From contig BEHY01000022.1 in NCBI GenBank assembly GCA_002898735.1, positions 1 to 39,736 of the forward strand: a stretch of 39,736 nucleotides of DNA, in the 5' to 3' direction. Both the position numbers and the translations under genes were made by a program. The notes below the pieces were generated by a model that was not told where the DNA came from, did no database searches, and saw only the letters and a program-made list of their open reading frames with translations. The DNA is from Candidatus Thermoflexus japonica (GTDB taxonomy: Bacteria > Chloroflexota > Anaerolineae > Thermoflexales > Thermoflexaceae). Positions 15,814 through 27,141 of this stretch are shown here, one piece after another; within the stretch, counting starts at the first letter, position 1; each line of letters opens with the position of its first letter.

Positions 15814-16797
15814 ATGCCGGAGAAGACGCTGATCGAGGCGATCCGCGAGGCGATCGATGAGGAGATGGCCCGGGATCCGCGGGTCTTTGTGGTCGGGGAA
15901 GATGTGGGGCCCCGGGGCGGCGTGTTCCGGGCCACCATGGGCCTGTGGCAGAAATACGGCGAGTGGCGGGTGATCGACTCCCCGCTGGCCGAGCTCTCCA
16001 TCGTGGCGATCGGCATCGGGGCGGCCCTCAACGGCTTCCGCCCCATCTGCGAGATCCAGTTCGCCGACTTCATCCATCCCGCCTTCAACCAGATCGTCAA
16101 CGAGGCCGCCCGCTTCTTCTATCGATCGGGCGGCGTCTACAACGTGCCCATGGTGATCCGTGCCCCTTACGGGGGCGGGATCAGCGGCGGCCTCTATCAC
16201 AGCCAGAGCGTGGAGGCCTTCTTCGCCCACGTCCCCGGCCTGAAGGTCGTTATCCCCTCCAACCCTTATGACGCCAAGGGGCTCCTCAAGGCGGCCATCC
16301 GCGACCCGAACCCGGTGCTCTTCTTCGAGCCGAAGAAGGGCTACCGGCTGATCAAAGGGGAAGTCCCCGACGGCGACTACATCGTCCCCATCGGCCCGGC
16401 GAAGGTCACCCGGGAGGGGAGCGATCTCACCGTCTTCGCCTACGGGATGATGCACTACTATGCGCTGCAGGCGGCCGAGATGGTGGCGAAGGAGGGGATC
16501 GATGTGGAGGTGGTGGACCTGCGCACCCTGGCCCCGGTGGACAAGGCCACGATCCTGAACTCAGTGAAGAAGACGGGCAAGGCCCTGATCGTCTATGAGG
16601 ACAATCTCACGCTGGGCTATGGGGCGGAAGTGGCCGCCATCCTGGCGGAGGAGGGTTTCGAATACCTGGACGGCCCGGTGATGCGGCTGGCAGGGCCCGA
16701 TGTGCCGGGGGTTCCCTTCAGCCCGCCGATGCAGGATTTCTTCATGCCCAGCCCGCAGAAGATCGCCGAGGCCATCCGGCGCCTGGCCCGATACTGA
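15814..16797 (+). CDS. 2-oxoacid dehydrogenase E1 component, beta subunit (branched-chain type)
   Basis: 327 aa, the usual length. It contains the pyrimidine-binding transketolase domain with VGEDVGPRGGVFRAT near the N-terminus and the Glu-containing segment PLAELSIVAIGIGAALNG (about 56-73). The active-site His129 lies in GLYHSQSVEA. A C-terminal transketolase domain (about 200-320) includes the NLTLGYGAEVAA segment. It forms the heterotetramer with the alpha subunit. RBS GGAGGGG precedes the ATG. The 141-nt gap from E1 alpha contains an inverted repeat but no terminator, so the genes are likely cotranscribed. Confidence 0.92.
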   Translation: MPEKTLIEAIREAIDEEMARDPRVFVVGEDVGPRGGVFRATMGLWQKYGEWRVIDSPLAELSIVAIGIGAALNGFRPICEIQFADFIHPAFNQIVNEAARFFYRSGGVYNVPMVIRAPYGGGISGGLYHSQSVEAFFAHVPGLKVVIPSNPYDAKGLLKAAIRDPNPVLFFEPKKGYRLIKGEVPDGDYIVPIGPAKVTREGSDLTVFAYGMMHYYALQAAEMVAKEGIDVEVVDLRTLAPVDKATILNSVKKTGKALIVYEDNLTLGYGAEVAAILAEEGFEYLDGPVMRLAGPDVPGVPFSPPMQDFFMPSPQKIAEAIRRLARY

Positions 16798-16893
16798 GGG
16801 CCGCGGATGGCCGGCGGGGCGGAGCGCCCCCTGCCGTTCTTTCCGGTTTCCGGGAGACCGGGCCATGGACGAACACGCGAAGGAGGCCGTTCG

Positions 16894-18276
16894 ATGCCGA
16901 CCCAGGTGATCATGCCTCAGCTCGGCGAGAGCGTGGTGGAGGGGAAGATCCTCCGCTGGCTGAAACGGGAAGGGGAGCCGGTCCGTCAGTTTGAGCCCCT
17001 GCTGGAGGTGGAGACCGAGAAAGTCACCACCGAGGTGACGGCGCCAGCCGATGGCGTGCTGCTCAAGATCTACTTCCCCGAAGGCGTCACCGTGCGGGCG
17101 GGGACCCTGATCGCGATGGTGGGACAGCCCGGGGAGCCGGTTCCCGAGCGGCCCTATCGGGTGGGCCACGGCGGGGAGATTGAGCCGCTGGAGGAGGCCC
17201 TCGCGGTTGCGCCCGCGGCACCGCCCCCCTCGCCTGCCCCTGAGCCTGCCCCGGCCGGCCGTCCTTCCGGGGGCCCCCGCATCTCCCCGGTGGTGGCGAA
17301 GATGGCCGCCGAATACGGCATCGATCTCTCAAAGGTGCCGGGGACCGGGGAGGGGGGACGGGTGACCAAAAAGGATCTGCTGGCGTATATCGAGCGGATG
17401 AAGCTCCAGCCGGTGGGCGCCCCGGCGGCGGCCCGGGAGGCGGAGCTGCCGCCCTGGGAGCAACCGGGGACCGGGGAGCTGTTCCGGCCCACCGAGGAGG
17501 TGCTGCGGGCGGCCCCCGCGCCGGCTGCGCCCCCGGCGCCAGCCGCCCCGCCGCCTCCGCCGCCCCCGCCCGCGGCCCCGGCCACGCCCTATGAAGTGGT
17601 TCCTCTTACTTCCATGCGCCGGGCCATCGCCGAGCATATGGTCCGCTCCAAGCACACCTCGCCCCACGTGACCACCGTCTTCGAGGTCGACATGAGCCGG
17701 GTGATGGCCCATTACGAGGCCAACCGGGCGGCCTTCGAGCGGGAAGGCGTGCGGCTGACCCTGACCCCGTATTTCATCATGGCCGCTGTGGCCGCCCTCA
17801 AGGCCTATCCGATCCTGAACAGCACGTGGACCGAGGAAGGGATCCGGGTTTACAAGGTTTACCATATCGGGGTAGCCGTCTCGCTGGGGGAGGAAGGGCT
17901 CATCGTCCCGGTGATCAAAAACGCGGACACTTACAGTTTGATCGGGCTGGCCCGGGCGGTCAACGACCTGGCGGAGCGGGCCCGCAGGCGGCAACTGAAA
18001 CCGGACGACGTTCAGGGGGGCACGTTCACCATCACCAACCACGGCGTCTCCGGCAGCCTGTTCGCCACCCCGATCATCCACCAGCCCCAGTGCGCCATCA
18101 TGGGCGTCGGCCGGGTCCACAAGCGTCCCGTGGTTCTGGAGACCCCTCAGGGGGACGTGCTGGCCATCCGGCCCATGGTCTACCTCACCCTGACCTTCGA
18201 TCATCGCATCATCGATGGCGCCCAGGCGGATGCCTTCATGAGCAAGGTGAAGGCCGTGCTGGAGAACTGGGCGTAG
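16894..18276 (+). CDS. Dihydrolipoyl acyltransferase (E2) of the 2-oxoacid dehydrogenase complex
   Basis: 460 aa. The ATG at 16894 is fixed by AAGGAGG (16880-16886); an upstream in-frame ATG at 16807 has no RBS and adds no domain. One lipoyl domain (1-80) carries the lipoyl Lys43 in EVETEKVTTEV. A Pro/Ala linker leads to the peripheral subunit (E3/E1)-binding domain (about 129-165, RISPVVAKMAAEYGIDL), then a long Ala/Pro linker (about 195-230), then the catalytic acyltransferase domain with DHRIIDG (436-442; His437, Asp441). It transfers the acyl group from lipoamide to CoA and forms the complex core. It ends the operon, before an intrinsic terminator. Confidence 0.95.
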   Translation: MPTQVIMPQLGESVVEGKILRWLKREGEPVRQFEPLLEVETEKVTTEVTAPADGVLLKIYFPEGVTVRAGTLIAMVGQPGEPVPERPYRVGHGGEIEPLEEALAVAPAAPPPSPAPEPAPAGRPSGGPRISPVVAKMAAEYGIDLSKVPGTGEGGRVTKKDLLAYIERMKLQPVGAPAAAREAELPPWEQPGTGELFRPTEEVLRAAPAPAAPPAPAAPPPPPPPPAAPATPYEVVPLTSMRRAIAEHMVRSKHTSPHVTTVFEVDMSRVMAHYEANRAAFEREGVRLTLTPYFIMAAVAALKAYPILNSTWTEEGIRVYKVYHIGVAVSLGEEGLIVPVIKNADTYSLIGLARAVNDLAERARRRQLKPDDVQGGTFTITNHGVSGSLFATPIIHQPQCAIMGVGRVHKRPVVLETPQGDVLAIRPMVYLTLTFDHRIIDGAQADAFMSKVKAVLENWA

Positions 18277-18286
18277 GAAGACCTGT

Positions 18287-18337
18287 GGAGGGGGCCGCAT
18301 GCTCGGACCGCGCAGAGAGCATGGGCCCCCTCCTTTT
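18287..18337 (+). terminator. Terminator of the 2-oxoacid dehydrogenase operon
   Basis: GGAGGGGGCC (18287-18296) pairs with GGCCCCCTCC (18324-18333), with an inner ATGCTC/GAGCAT stem, followed by TTTT. It lies 11 nt after the E2 stop and separates it from the convergent alcohol dehydrogenase gene. Confidence 0.85.
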
Positions 18338-18339
18338 CT

Positions 18340-19383
18340 CTATGGGATGATCACGGCGCGGCCGATGTAGCGACGGTTCTTGAAATCATCGATGGCCTGG
18401 TTGATCTGATCCAGCCGATACTGCCGGCTGTGGACCTTCACCAAACCCCGGGCGTTGAGATCCATCAACTCCACGAGCTCCACATAGTTCCCCACCAGGC
18501 TTCCGGCGATCGCGATCTCGTTGAAAATCATCTGCACCGTAGGGACCTCGATCTTCCCCCCATAACCGATGATGAAGTGGGTTCCCCCCTTGCGAAGCAT
18601 CTGCCAGCCCTGCTGCTCCACCCCCGCCTCGCCAACGAAATCGAGGACCACATGGGCGCCTCCCTTCGTCCGCTCGCGGACCTCCGCCACGAGGTCCGGG
18701 CCGCCGGGGAGGACCTCATCCGCCCCAAGCTCCTGGGCCAGGCGGCGGGCGGACTCGGTGATATCTACAGCGATGATGCGGGCGCTGGAGAGGGCTCGGA
18801 GGACCTGAAGCGCGATGTGGCCCAGGCCGCCGATCCCGATGATCACACAGAAGGTTCCGGGGGGGAGCAATTTCGCCGCCCGTTTGGCAGCCCGGTAGGC
18901 GGTGAGGCCCGCATCGGCCAGCGGGGCCACATCCGCAGGCACCACGCCGTCCGGGAGCTTGACCAGGGCCCGTTCACTGGTGACCAGATACTCGGCGAAC
19001 CCTCCATTGGCATTCAGGCCGGGAAAGATGCCCTTCTCGCAATACATATCCTCTCCCTGACGGCACGCCAGGCACACCCCGCAGGTTCGCAGGGGATGAC
19101 AGATCACAGCGTCCCCCGGCTTCACCGAGGTCACGGCGCTCCCCACCTCTTCCACCCAACCGGCGTTCTCGTGGCCGGGGATGTAAGGGAGCAACCTCCC
19201 ATCCGGATCCAGAATGTTGCGCCATACCCCTTCGATGATGTGGAGGTCCGTCCGACAGAGGCCAGCTGCCCCAATGCGCACAATGACCTCATCTGGGGCG
19301 GTGATCTTCGGCTCCGGGACCTCCTCAATTTGCAGCTGGACGTTCAGATGCGGGTCATACTGATAGAGGCGAGCCGCTTTCAT
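18340..19383 (-). CDS. Zinc-dependent alcohol dehydrogenase (MDR family)
   Basis: 347 aa. The start at 19383 has GGAGGT upstream. The catalytic zinc ligands are Cys43 (GLCRTD), His71-Glu72 (GHEN) and the Asp in PLADAG, where horse-liver-type enzymes have Cys. The structural zinc lobe is intact: Cys101, Cys104, Cys107 and Cys115. The Rossmann motif is GIGGLGHIALQ, with Asp at the end of the next strand (AVDITES) favouring NAD over NADP. It oxidises primary or secondary alcohols or reduces aldehydes/ketones; the substrate cannot be read from sequence. Convergent with the E2 gene and sharing the terminator region. Confidence 0.9.
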   Translation of the reverse strand: MKAARLYQYDPHLNVQLQIEEVPEPKITAPDEVIVRIGAAGLCRTDLHIIEGVWRNILDPDGRLLPYIPGHENAGWVEEVGSAVTSVKPGDAVICHPLRTCGVCLACRQGEDMYCEKGIFPGLNANGGFAEYLVTSERALVKLPDGVVPADVAPLADAGLTAYRAAKRAAKLLPPGTFCVIIGIGGLGHIALQVLRALSSARIIAVDITESARRLAQELGADEVLPGGPDLVAEVRERTKGGAHVVLDFVGEAGVEQQGWQMLRKGGTHFIIGYGGKIEVPTVQMIFNEIAIAGSLVGNYVELVELMDLNARGLVKVHSRQYRLDQINQAIDDFKNRRYIGRAVIIP

Positions 19384-20048
19384 GGCTGACCTCCAGAGGA
19401 GAGATAGACGGTATGCCACACTCCATCGGACTGAAATACCGTGGAGCTCGCAAAGGCCCAGCGAGCAGATCTACGCTGAGAGGGAAATTCGCGACGCGCA
19501 GAGCACTCGGGAGCACGAACCGATGGCTCCCCACGCTTTTGGATCACAAGAACACACGGAGCTCTTCTCAGGATTCCAGGAGAGGAGCGCCCATCCTGAA
19601 CGGCGGCCCCCACAGCTCCCGAACCGACCGCTTCGCTATCCCCGCCTCTATCCCCCCAGGGGAGCCACCCCTCTTTTCCCACCCGCCATTTATCAACCCT
19701 ACTGTCATTATTAAAGCATGTCAACTTCAGCGATTTCCCCATTCCCAATCTTCATGGCTCTCCAGGCAGGGTATCCTGGAAGACTGCCCTGAAGAAGCGG
19801 CGGGTTTCTCTCAGGACCTCGCCCATCTTCTCATGTGGCCTGAAGGGACCACATGGGAAGGAACCATCCTGTCTCTCCCGTTCAAGGCCGAACGCACAAG
19901 CCCTGCAAACCAGTAAAATAAAAATAATTGCGATGATGTTTTCCCCCAACTTTTGATCGGGCCGCCCGAATCCTCTTCATGTGAGGATAGGAGGTTCATT
20001 CTCAAATGAGAGGGCGAGATCCATTCCATCTGAAATCCGGAGGTCCCC
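19384..20048. other. 665-bp intergenic region without recognisable gene
   Basis: Visibly less GC-rich than its neighbours and lacking coding texture: the open frames here (for example 19413-19916 plus, 19380-19748 minus) are Ser/Pro/Arg-rich and have no RBS. It holds two inverted repeats (CGGTAT/ATACCG at about 19409-19442; CATGTGG/CCACATG at 19832-19855), a minus-strand TTGACA at 19719-19724 with a weak -10 (TAGGGT), and an A-rich stretch near 19914-19930. It could be a decayed gene or an untranslated regulatory region for the divergent alcohol dehydrogenase and nitroreductase genes. Confidence 0.5.
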
Positions 20049-20615
20049 ATGGATGTCCTGGAAGCGATCATGACCCGTCACATGGTGGGGAAGGTGCGGC
20101 CGGAGCGGCCGATGCGGGAGGAGATCGAGACGCTGCTCCGGGCGGCCGTGCGCGCCCCCAACCACCGCCTGACCGAGCCCTGGCGCTTCGTGGTCATCAC
20201 CGGCCCGGCCCTCGATGAGCTCGGCGAGGTCTTCGCTCAGATCCTCCAGGCCGTCAAACCCGACGCCACCGAAGAGGAGCTGAAACGGGAACGGGCGAAA
20301 CCCCACCGGGCCCCGGTGATCATCGCCGTGGCATGCCTCAAGGGCCGCGACCCCATCGAAACCCATGAAAACATCGTGGCCACCGCCGCCGCCATCGAGA
20401 ACATCCTCCTCGCCGCCCACGGCATGGGCCTCGGCGCTTACCTCCGCACCGGCGACACCGCTTACCATCCCCTCCTCCTGCGCTGGCTGGGGGTCCCGGA
20501 GGACGCCCAGTTCATGGGCTTCATCTATCTGGGTTACCCGGCCCCGGATGCCCCACCCCGTCAGACCCCGCGCCGCCCCATTGAGGAAGTTACCCAGTGG
20601 CGGGGATGGTCCTGA
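20049..20615 (+). CDS. Nitroreductase family flavoprotein (YdjA-like)
   Basis: 188 aa. The start has GGAGG eight nt upstream. It has the nitroreductase fold: an N-terminal FMN-contacting arginine region ([13 protein letters not shown]), [15 protein letters not shown] (about 37-51) typical of the small YdjA-type group, and a C-terminal [10 protein letters not shown] segment (about 126-136) followed by a conserved IYLGYP. It is expected to be an FMN-dependent NAD(P)H oxidoreductase acting as a dimer in the cytoplasm; the physiological substrate is unknown. A hairpin follows the gene, and methylmalonyl-CoA mutase downstream has its own promoter. Confidence 0.85.
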   Translation: MDVLEAIMTRHMVGKVRPERPMREEIETLLRAAVRAPNHRLTEPWRFVVITGPALDELGEVFAQILQAVKPDATEEELKRERAKPHRAPVIIAVACLKGRDPIETHENIVATAAAIENILLAAHGMGLGAYLRTGDTAYHPLLLRWLGVPEDAQFMGFIYLGYPAPDAPPRQTPRRPIEEVTQWRGWS

Positions 20616-20644
20616 AGGCCGTCCCCTCCCCTCGCCGGCCGAGC

Positions 20645-20678
20645 TGAGGGAGCCGGGCGGAAGGCCCCGGCTCCCTCA
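20645..20678 (+). terminator. Hairpin after the nitroreductase gene
   Basis: TGAGGGAGCCGGG (20645-20657) pairs perfectly with CCCGGCTCCCTCA (20666-20678), 30 nt past the stop codon. There is no U tract. It probably terminates or insulates before the promoter at 20708. Confidence 0.6.
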
Positions 20679-20707
20679 ACCCCTCCGGAGGAAAACCGGG
20701 CGATCGT

Positions 20708-20736
20708 TTGTTTCCCCGCTTATCTCTGCGTATAAT
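20708..20736 (+). promoter_or_regulatory. Promoter of methylmalonyl-CoA mutase gene
   Basis: TTGTTT (20708-20713), a 17-nt spacer and a perfect TATAAT (20731-20736), located 46 nt before the ATG at 20782. Confidence 0.75.
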
Positions 20737-20781
20737 GACGGCGAACCTTACCCTGGGATAGATTCCGGCCAGGAGGGCGCC

Positions 20782-22464
20782 ATGTTTGATCAGGAAAAGC
20801 TCCGTGAGCTGGCCGCGGCGCGGGATCGGTGGGAGGAGACGACGCTGCAGCAGTGGCTGGCCCGCATGCCGGAGCGCCAGGAGGTCTTCACCACCGTTTC
20901 CGGGGAGCCGGTGAACCGCCTCTATACGCCCCTCGACATCCCGGACTTCGATTATCTCCGCGACCTCGGGTTCCCAGGGGAATATCCCTTCACCCGCGGC
21001 ATCCACGCCACGATGTATCGGGGCCGCCTCTGGACGATGCGCCTCTTCGCCGGCTACGGCACCGCCGAGGAGACCAACGCCCGATTTAAGTACCTTCTGG
21101 AACACGGCCAGACCGGCCTCTCCATCGCCTTCGACCTCCCCACCCTCTACGGTTACGATACCGATGACCCCATGGCGGAAGGGGAATTCGGCAAGTGTGG
21201 CGTGGCGGTCTCCTCGCTGCTGGATATGGAGATCCTCCTGGACGGCATCCCCCTGGATCAGATCACGACCTCGATGACGATCAACGGGCCCGCGGCCATC
21301 ATCTGGGCGATGTATCTCGCCGTGGCGGAGAAGCGCGGCATCCCCTGGGATCAGATCGGCGGGACCACGCAGACAGATATCTTGAAGGAATACATCGCCC
21401 AGAAGGAATGGATCTTCCCGCCCGAGCCCTCCATGCGCCTGGCGGTGGATATGATCGAGTTCGGCTCGAAATACGTGCCGAAGTGGAACCCGATCAGCAT
21501 CAGCGGCTATCACATCCGGGAGGCGGGGGCCACCGCGGCGCAGGAGCTGGCCTTCACCCTGGCCGACGGCTTCGAATACGTCCGCTGGTGCCTGAAGCGG
21601 GGGCTGGACATCGATTCTTTCGCACCGCGCCTTTCGTTCTTCTTCAACTGCCACAACGACTTCTTCGAGGAGATCGCCAAGTTCCGGGCCGCCCGCCGGA
21701 TCTGGGCCCGGGAAATGAAGGAGACCTTCGGCGCGAAGAACCCGCGCTCCTGGTGGCTGCGCTTCCACACCCAGACGGCCGGCTGCACCCTCACCGCCCA
21801 GCAGCCTTATGTGAATGTGATCCGGGTGGCCATCCAGGCCCTGGCCGCCGTCCTCGGCGGCACCCAGTCGCTCCACACCAACGCCCTGGACGAGGCCATC
21901 GCGCTCCCCAGCGAGTTCGCCGCCAAGCTGGCCCTGCGCACGCAACAGGTCATCGCCTACGAAAGCGGAGTGACCAACACCGTCGATCCCCTCGGGGGCA
22001 GCTACTACGTGGAATACCTGACCAACCGCCTGGAGCAGCAGGCGTATGAATACTTCCGGAAGATCGAGGAGCTGGGCGGGGTGATCCCGGCCATCGAGGC
22101 CGGTTTCTTCCAGCGGGAGATCGCGGACGCGGCCTATCGTTACCAGAAGGAGATCGATGAGAAGCGCCGGATCATCGTGGGGGTCAACGAGTTTGTGGAA
22201 GAAGAAGAGGTGAAGCCGCCGATCCTCCAGATGGACCCGGAGGGGGAACGCCGACAGCGGGCGCGCCTGCAGAAGCTCCGGATGGAGCGCAACAACGAGC
22301 GCGTGGGGCAGGCCCTGGCCGCCCTCCAGGAGGCCGCTCGCAGGGAGAACGTGAATCTCATGCCCTACATCCTGGACGCCGTGAAGGCCTACGCCACCCT
22401 GGGGGAGATCACCCGGGCGCTGAAGGCCGTGTGGGGGACCTGGCAGGAGCCGCTGATCATCTGA
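20782..22464 (+). CDS. Methylmalonyl-CoA mutase, large (catalytic) subunit
   Basis: 560 aa. The ATG at 20782 follows AGGAGGG. It comprises only the TIM-barrel substrate domain of acyl-CoA mutases, without the C-terminal cobalamin-binding domain, so it needs a separate B12 subunit, which is not in the window. Specificity residues match methylmalonyl-CoA rather than isobutyryl-CoA mutase: Tyr79 (MYRGRLWT, equivalent to Tyr89 of the Propionibacterium enzyme) and Arg219 (PSMR, equivalent to Arg207). The catalytic His244 is in ISISGYH. It interconverts (R)-methylmalonyl-CoA and succinyl-CoA, the last step of propionyl-CoA and Val/Ile breakdown, or the reverse in CO2-fixing cycles. It has its own promoter. 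Confidence 0.93.
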   Translation: MFDQEKLRELAAARDRWEETTLQQWLARMPERQEVFTTVSGEPVNRLYTPLDIPDFDYLRDLGFPGEYPFTRGIHATMYRGRLWTMRLFAGYGTAEETNARFKYLLEHGQTGLSIAFDLPTLYGYDTDDPMAEGEFGKCGVAVSSLLDMEILLDGIPLDQITTSMTINGPAAIIWAMYLAVAEKRGIPWDQIGGTTQTDILKEYIAQKEWIFPPEPSMRLAVDMIEFGSKYVPKWNPISISGYHIREAGATAAQELAFTLADGFEYVRWCLKRGLDIDSFAPRLSFFFNCHNDFFEEIAKFRAARRIWAREMKETFGAKNPRSWWLRFHTQTAGCTLTAQQPYVNVIRVAIQALAAVLGGTQSLHTNALDEAIALPSEFAAKLALRTQQVIAYESGVTNTVDPLGGSYYVEYLTNRLEQQAYEYFRKIEELGGVIPAIEAGFFQREIADAAYRYQKEIDEKRRIIVGVNEFVEEEEVKPPILQMDPEGERRQRARLQKLRMERNNERVGQALAALQEAARRENVNLMPYILDAVKAYATLGEITRALKAVWGTWQEPLII

Positions 22465-22481
22465 GCCGGCGGAGCATCGCC

Positions 22482-22515
22482 TGGGGGTGGGAGCCGCCGA
22501 ACGGCCCCACCCCCA
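22482..22515 (+). terminator. Hairpin after methylmalonyl-CoA mutase gene
   Basis: TGGGGGTGGG (22482-22491) pairs with CCCACCCCCA (22506-22515), with an inner GCCG/CGGC stem, 17 nt past the stop. It is followed by AAATCC, so there is no U tract. A terminator is plausible by position and stability. Confidence 0.55.
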
Positions 22516-22602
22516 AATCCGATCAGTGGGCGCCTTTCCTGATCCGGAGCAGGACGTCTGCGGCGTTTCCCTCCACCTTCCCGCATCCTTTCGGATCCAT
22601 CG

Positions 22603-23871
22603 ATGAAACCCGAAACCTTCCGAAGGATCCGCCCACATCTGCGACGAGGATTGGATGGCATCCTCATCGGTTTGCTCGCCCTCAGCCTCTCGGCCTCGCA
22701 GCCCATCCTTTCCTTTGAGGATCGCGTGAGCCTGCAGCTGAGCGGGCGCGGCTTCGACCTCGCCACCTGGCTCCTTTCCGTCTGGTGGGAGAAGCTGATC
22801 CTGGACACGGCAGCCCCTCAGGCTTTCCTGGATGAGGCGGCTCAGGATCGGGCGCTCCGGGGTTTTCTGCACCATCTGGAAGCCGCCCAGGGGGCCGCAG
22901 CGGATCTGGAACATCGAATCGCCGGCCCGGAGCCGGCCGATCCGACCATCCTGGAGGAGCTCCGGCGCCGATGGGAGGCGGAACACCGGAAGCTGGAAGC
23001 GCTGCGCCCCCTGGCGGAGGCCATCCTCGCGGAGCAGCTCGCCGTTCTCCTTCACAGGGAGGGACTGACCCTCCTGGGCTACCCGATCCCCCCGGTCAAC
23101 CTTCACCTGACCGCCATGCCCAACCTGCTGGTGGTATCGCCCCGGGATCGGATCGTTCAGCAAGCGGCCCTTCCCCTGCAGGCCGATCTCACCGCGGATG
23201 AGATGGATCGGATCGAACGACGTGTCGACGGAGCGTTCAACGTGTCTTCCCTGGTTGTCCCCCTGGGCGGCCTGGCCCTCTACCCGGCGATGATTATGGA
23301 AACCCCTTCCATCTCGTATCTAACCGAAGCGGTCGCCCACGAGTGGACCCATCACTGGCTCTTCATGTGGCCCCTGGGATGGTTTTACGACCGCCCGGAA
23401 ACCCGCACCATTAACGAGACCGCTGCGGATCTGGTGGGGAAGGCCCTGGGGCGGGCGTGGCTGGCCCGTTTCTATCCGGAGGATCTCCCCCCGCCCGCCT
23501 CCCATACGGACTCGCCCCCCGCCCCGGAGGAACGACCGGCGTTCCATTTCGGCCGGGAGCTGGCGAAAACCCGCACCGTGGTGGAACGATTGCTGGCCCG
23601 GGGGGAAATCCGCCGGGCGGAACTGTATATGGAAGCTCGACGCCGGGTCTTCCTGGAACACGGCTATGTGATCCGCAAGCTGAACCAGGCCTACTTCGCT
23701 TTCTACGGCGCCTATGCGGCGGAGGAAGGGGCAGCGGGCGCGGAGGATCCCATCGGCCCGCGCGTGCGCCGGCTGTGGGAGCAGAGCCCCTCGCTGCGGG
23801 CCTTCCTGTTCCGCATCGCCTGGATCACCGATCTGGCCGGCCTCCGCCGGGCGCTGGGAGAGGATGAGTAG
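22603..23871 (+). CDS. Putative membrane-anchored zinc metallopeptidase of unknown family
   Basis: 422 aa, not assigned to a named family. An N-terminal basic segment and one hydrophobic stretch (about 17-33) suggest a membrane anchor. A Glu/Ala/Leu-rich region (about 75-150) looks helical or coiled. The probable catalytic motif is HEWTHHW (246-252), with Glu272 in INETAAD as third zinc ligand, a gluzincin-like pattern, though the exact spacing is unusual. The C-terminal third is helical (EARRRVFLEHGYVIRKLNQAYFAFYG). The ATG at 22603 has no strong RBS, so the start is uncertain. It sits alone between the mutase gene and the thi operon promoter. Confidence 0.7.
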   Translation: MKPETFRRIRPHLRRGLDGILIGLLALSLSASQPILSFEDRVSLQLSGRGFDLATWLLSVWWEKLILDTAAPQAFLDEAAQDRALRGFLHHLEAAQGAAADLEHRIAGPEPADPTILEELRRRWEAEHRKLEALRPLAEAILAEQLAVLLHREGLTLLGYPIPPVNLHLTAMPNLLVVSPRDRIVQQAALPLQADLTADEMDRIERRVDGAFNVSSLVVPLGGLALYPAMIMETPSISYLTEAVAHEWTHHWLFMWPLGWFYDRPETRTINETAADLVGKALGRAWLARFYPEDLPPPASHTDSPPAPEERPAFHFGRELAKTRTVVERLLARGEIRRAELYMEARRRVFLEHGYVIRKLNQAYFAFYGAYAAEEGAAGAEDPIGPRVRRLWEQSPSLRAFLFRIAWITDLAGLRRALGEDE

Positions 23872-23878
23872 CGAAAGA

Positions 23879-23907
23879 TTGACGTCCGCTCCAGGCCGGT
23901 TTAAAAC
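23879..23907 (+). promoter_or_regulatory. Promoter of the thi operon
   Basis: TTGACG (23879-23884), a 17-nt spacer and TAAAAC (23902-23907), immediately upstream of the TPP aptamer. Confidence 0.6.
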
Positions 23908-23922
23908 AAAAAGAGAATACAC

Positions 23923-24040
23923 GGGCGCGGGTCCGTTGGGGGAGTCCGGGTGAGCCGGGCTGAGAGGACGGCCGTATCCGCCGTCGACCCCTGGAACCTG
24001 ATCCGGATCATGCCGGCGGAGGGAAGACGGGCGCGCCATG
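23923..24040 (+). promoter_or_regulatory. TPP (THI-box) riboswitch aptamer
   Basis: It contains the conserved THI-box elements in order: GGGAGTCCGGGTGAGC, GGCTGAGAGG (about 23957-23967), CGACCCCTGGAACCTGATC (about 23985-24003) and GGATCATGCCGGCGGAGGGAA (about 24004-24025). P1 can close with CCGT/ACGG at about 23931/24027. It precedes thiO-thiS-thiG-thiE/tenI, as expected for thiamine-repressed genes. A T5 run follows at 24043-24047, and a downstream hairpin can cover the thiO ribosome binding site. Confidence 0.95.
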
Positions 24041-24170
24041 GGTTTTTCGCCACCGCCTTCGGACGATCCCCGCCATCCCCTCCTTCACTCCGCCTCGCGA
24101 TCCGCGTCCAGATCGCCGGAAAGAGAACCGGGGGAAGGCCCTGCCCGGGAACGGCCTGATCCTCCGGGAT

Positions 24171-24188
24171 CCCTTGTGACAAAGGGAG
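24171..24188 (+). promoter_or_regulatory. Possible Shine-Dalgarno sequestering hairpin of the thi riboswitch
   Basis: CCCTT (24171-24175) pairs with AAGGG (24182-24186). The latter overlaps the GGGAG that serves as thiO RBS, 9 nt before the ATG. This suggests translational control as the output of the riboswitch, but I cannot model the ligand-bound and free states here. Confidence 0.4.
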
Positions 24189-24197
24189 CGCGCGCCT

Positions 24198-27125
<2,928 letters not shown>

Positions 27126-27141
27126 GGTGGAAACCTGAGGC

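Noticed and set aside
19832..19855. CATGTGG/CCACATG inverted repeat as terminator
   Set aside because: Only 7 bp with a 10-nt loop, no U tract and no gene ending nearby.
19413..19916. A 167-codon plus-strand open frame in the long gap
   Set aside because: Ser/Pro/Arg-rich with no RBS, domain or codon pattern like neighbouring genes.
20590..23163. An 857-codon minus-strand open frame
   Set aside because: Antisense to methylmalonyl-CoA mutase and part of the metallopeptidase gene; low-complexity composition.
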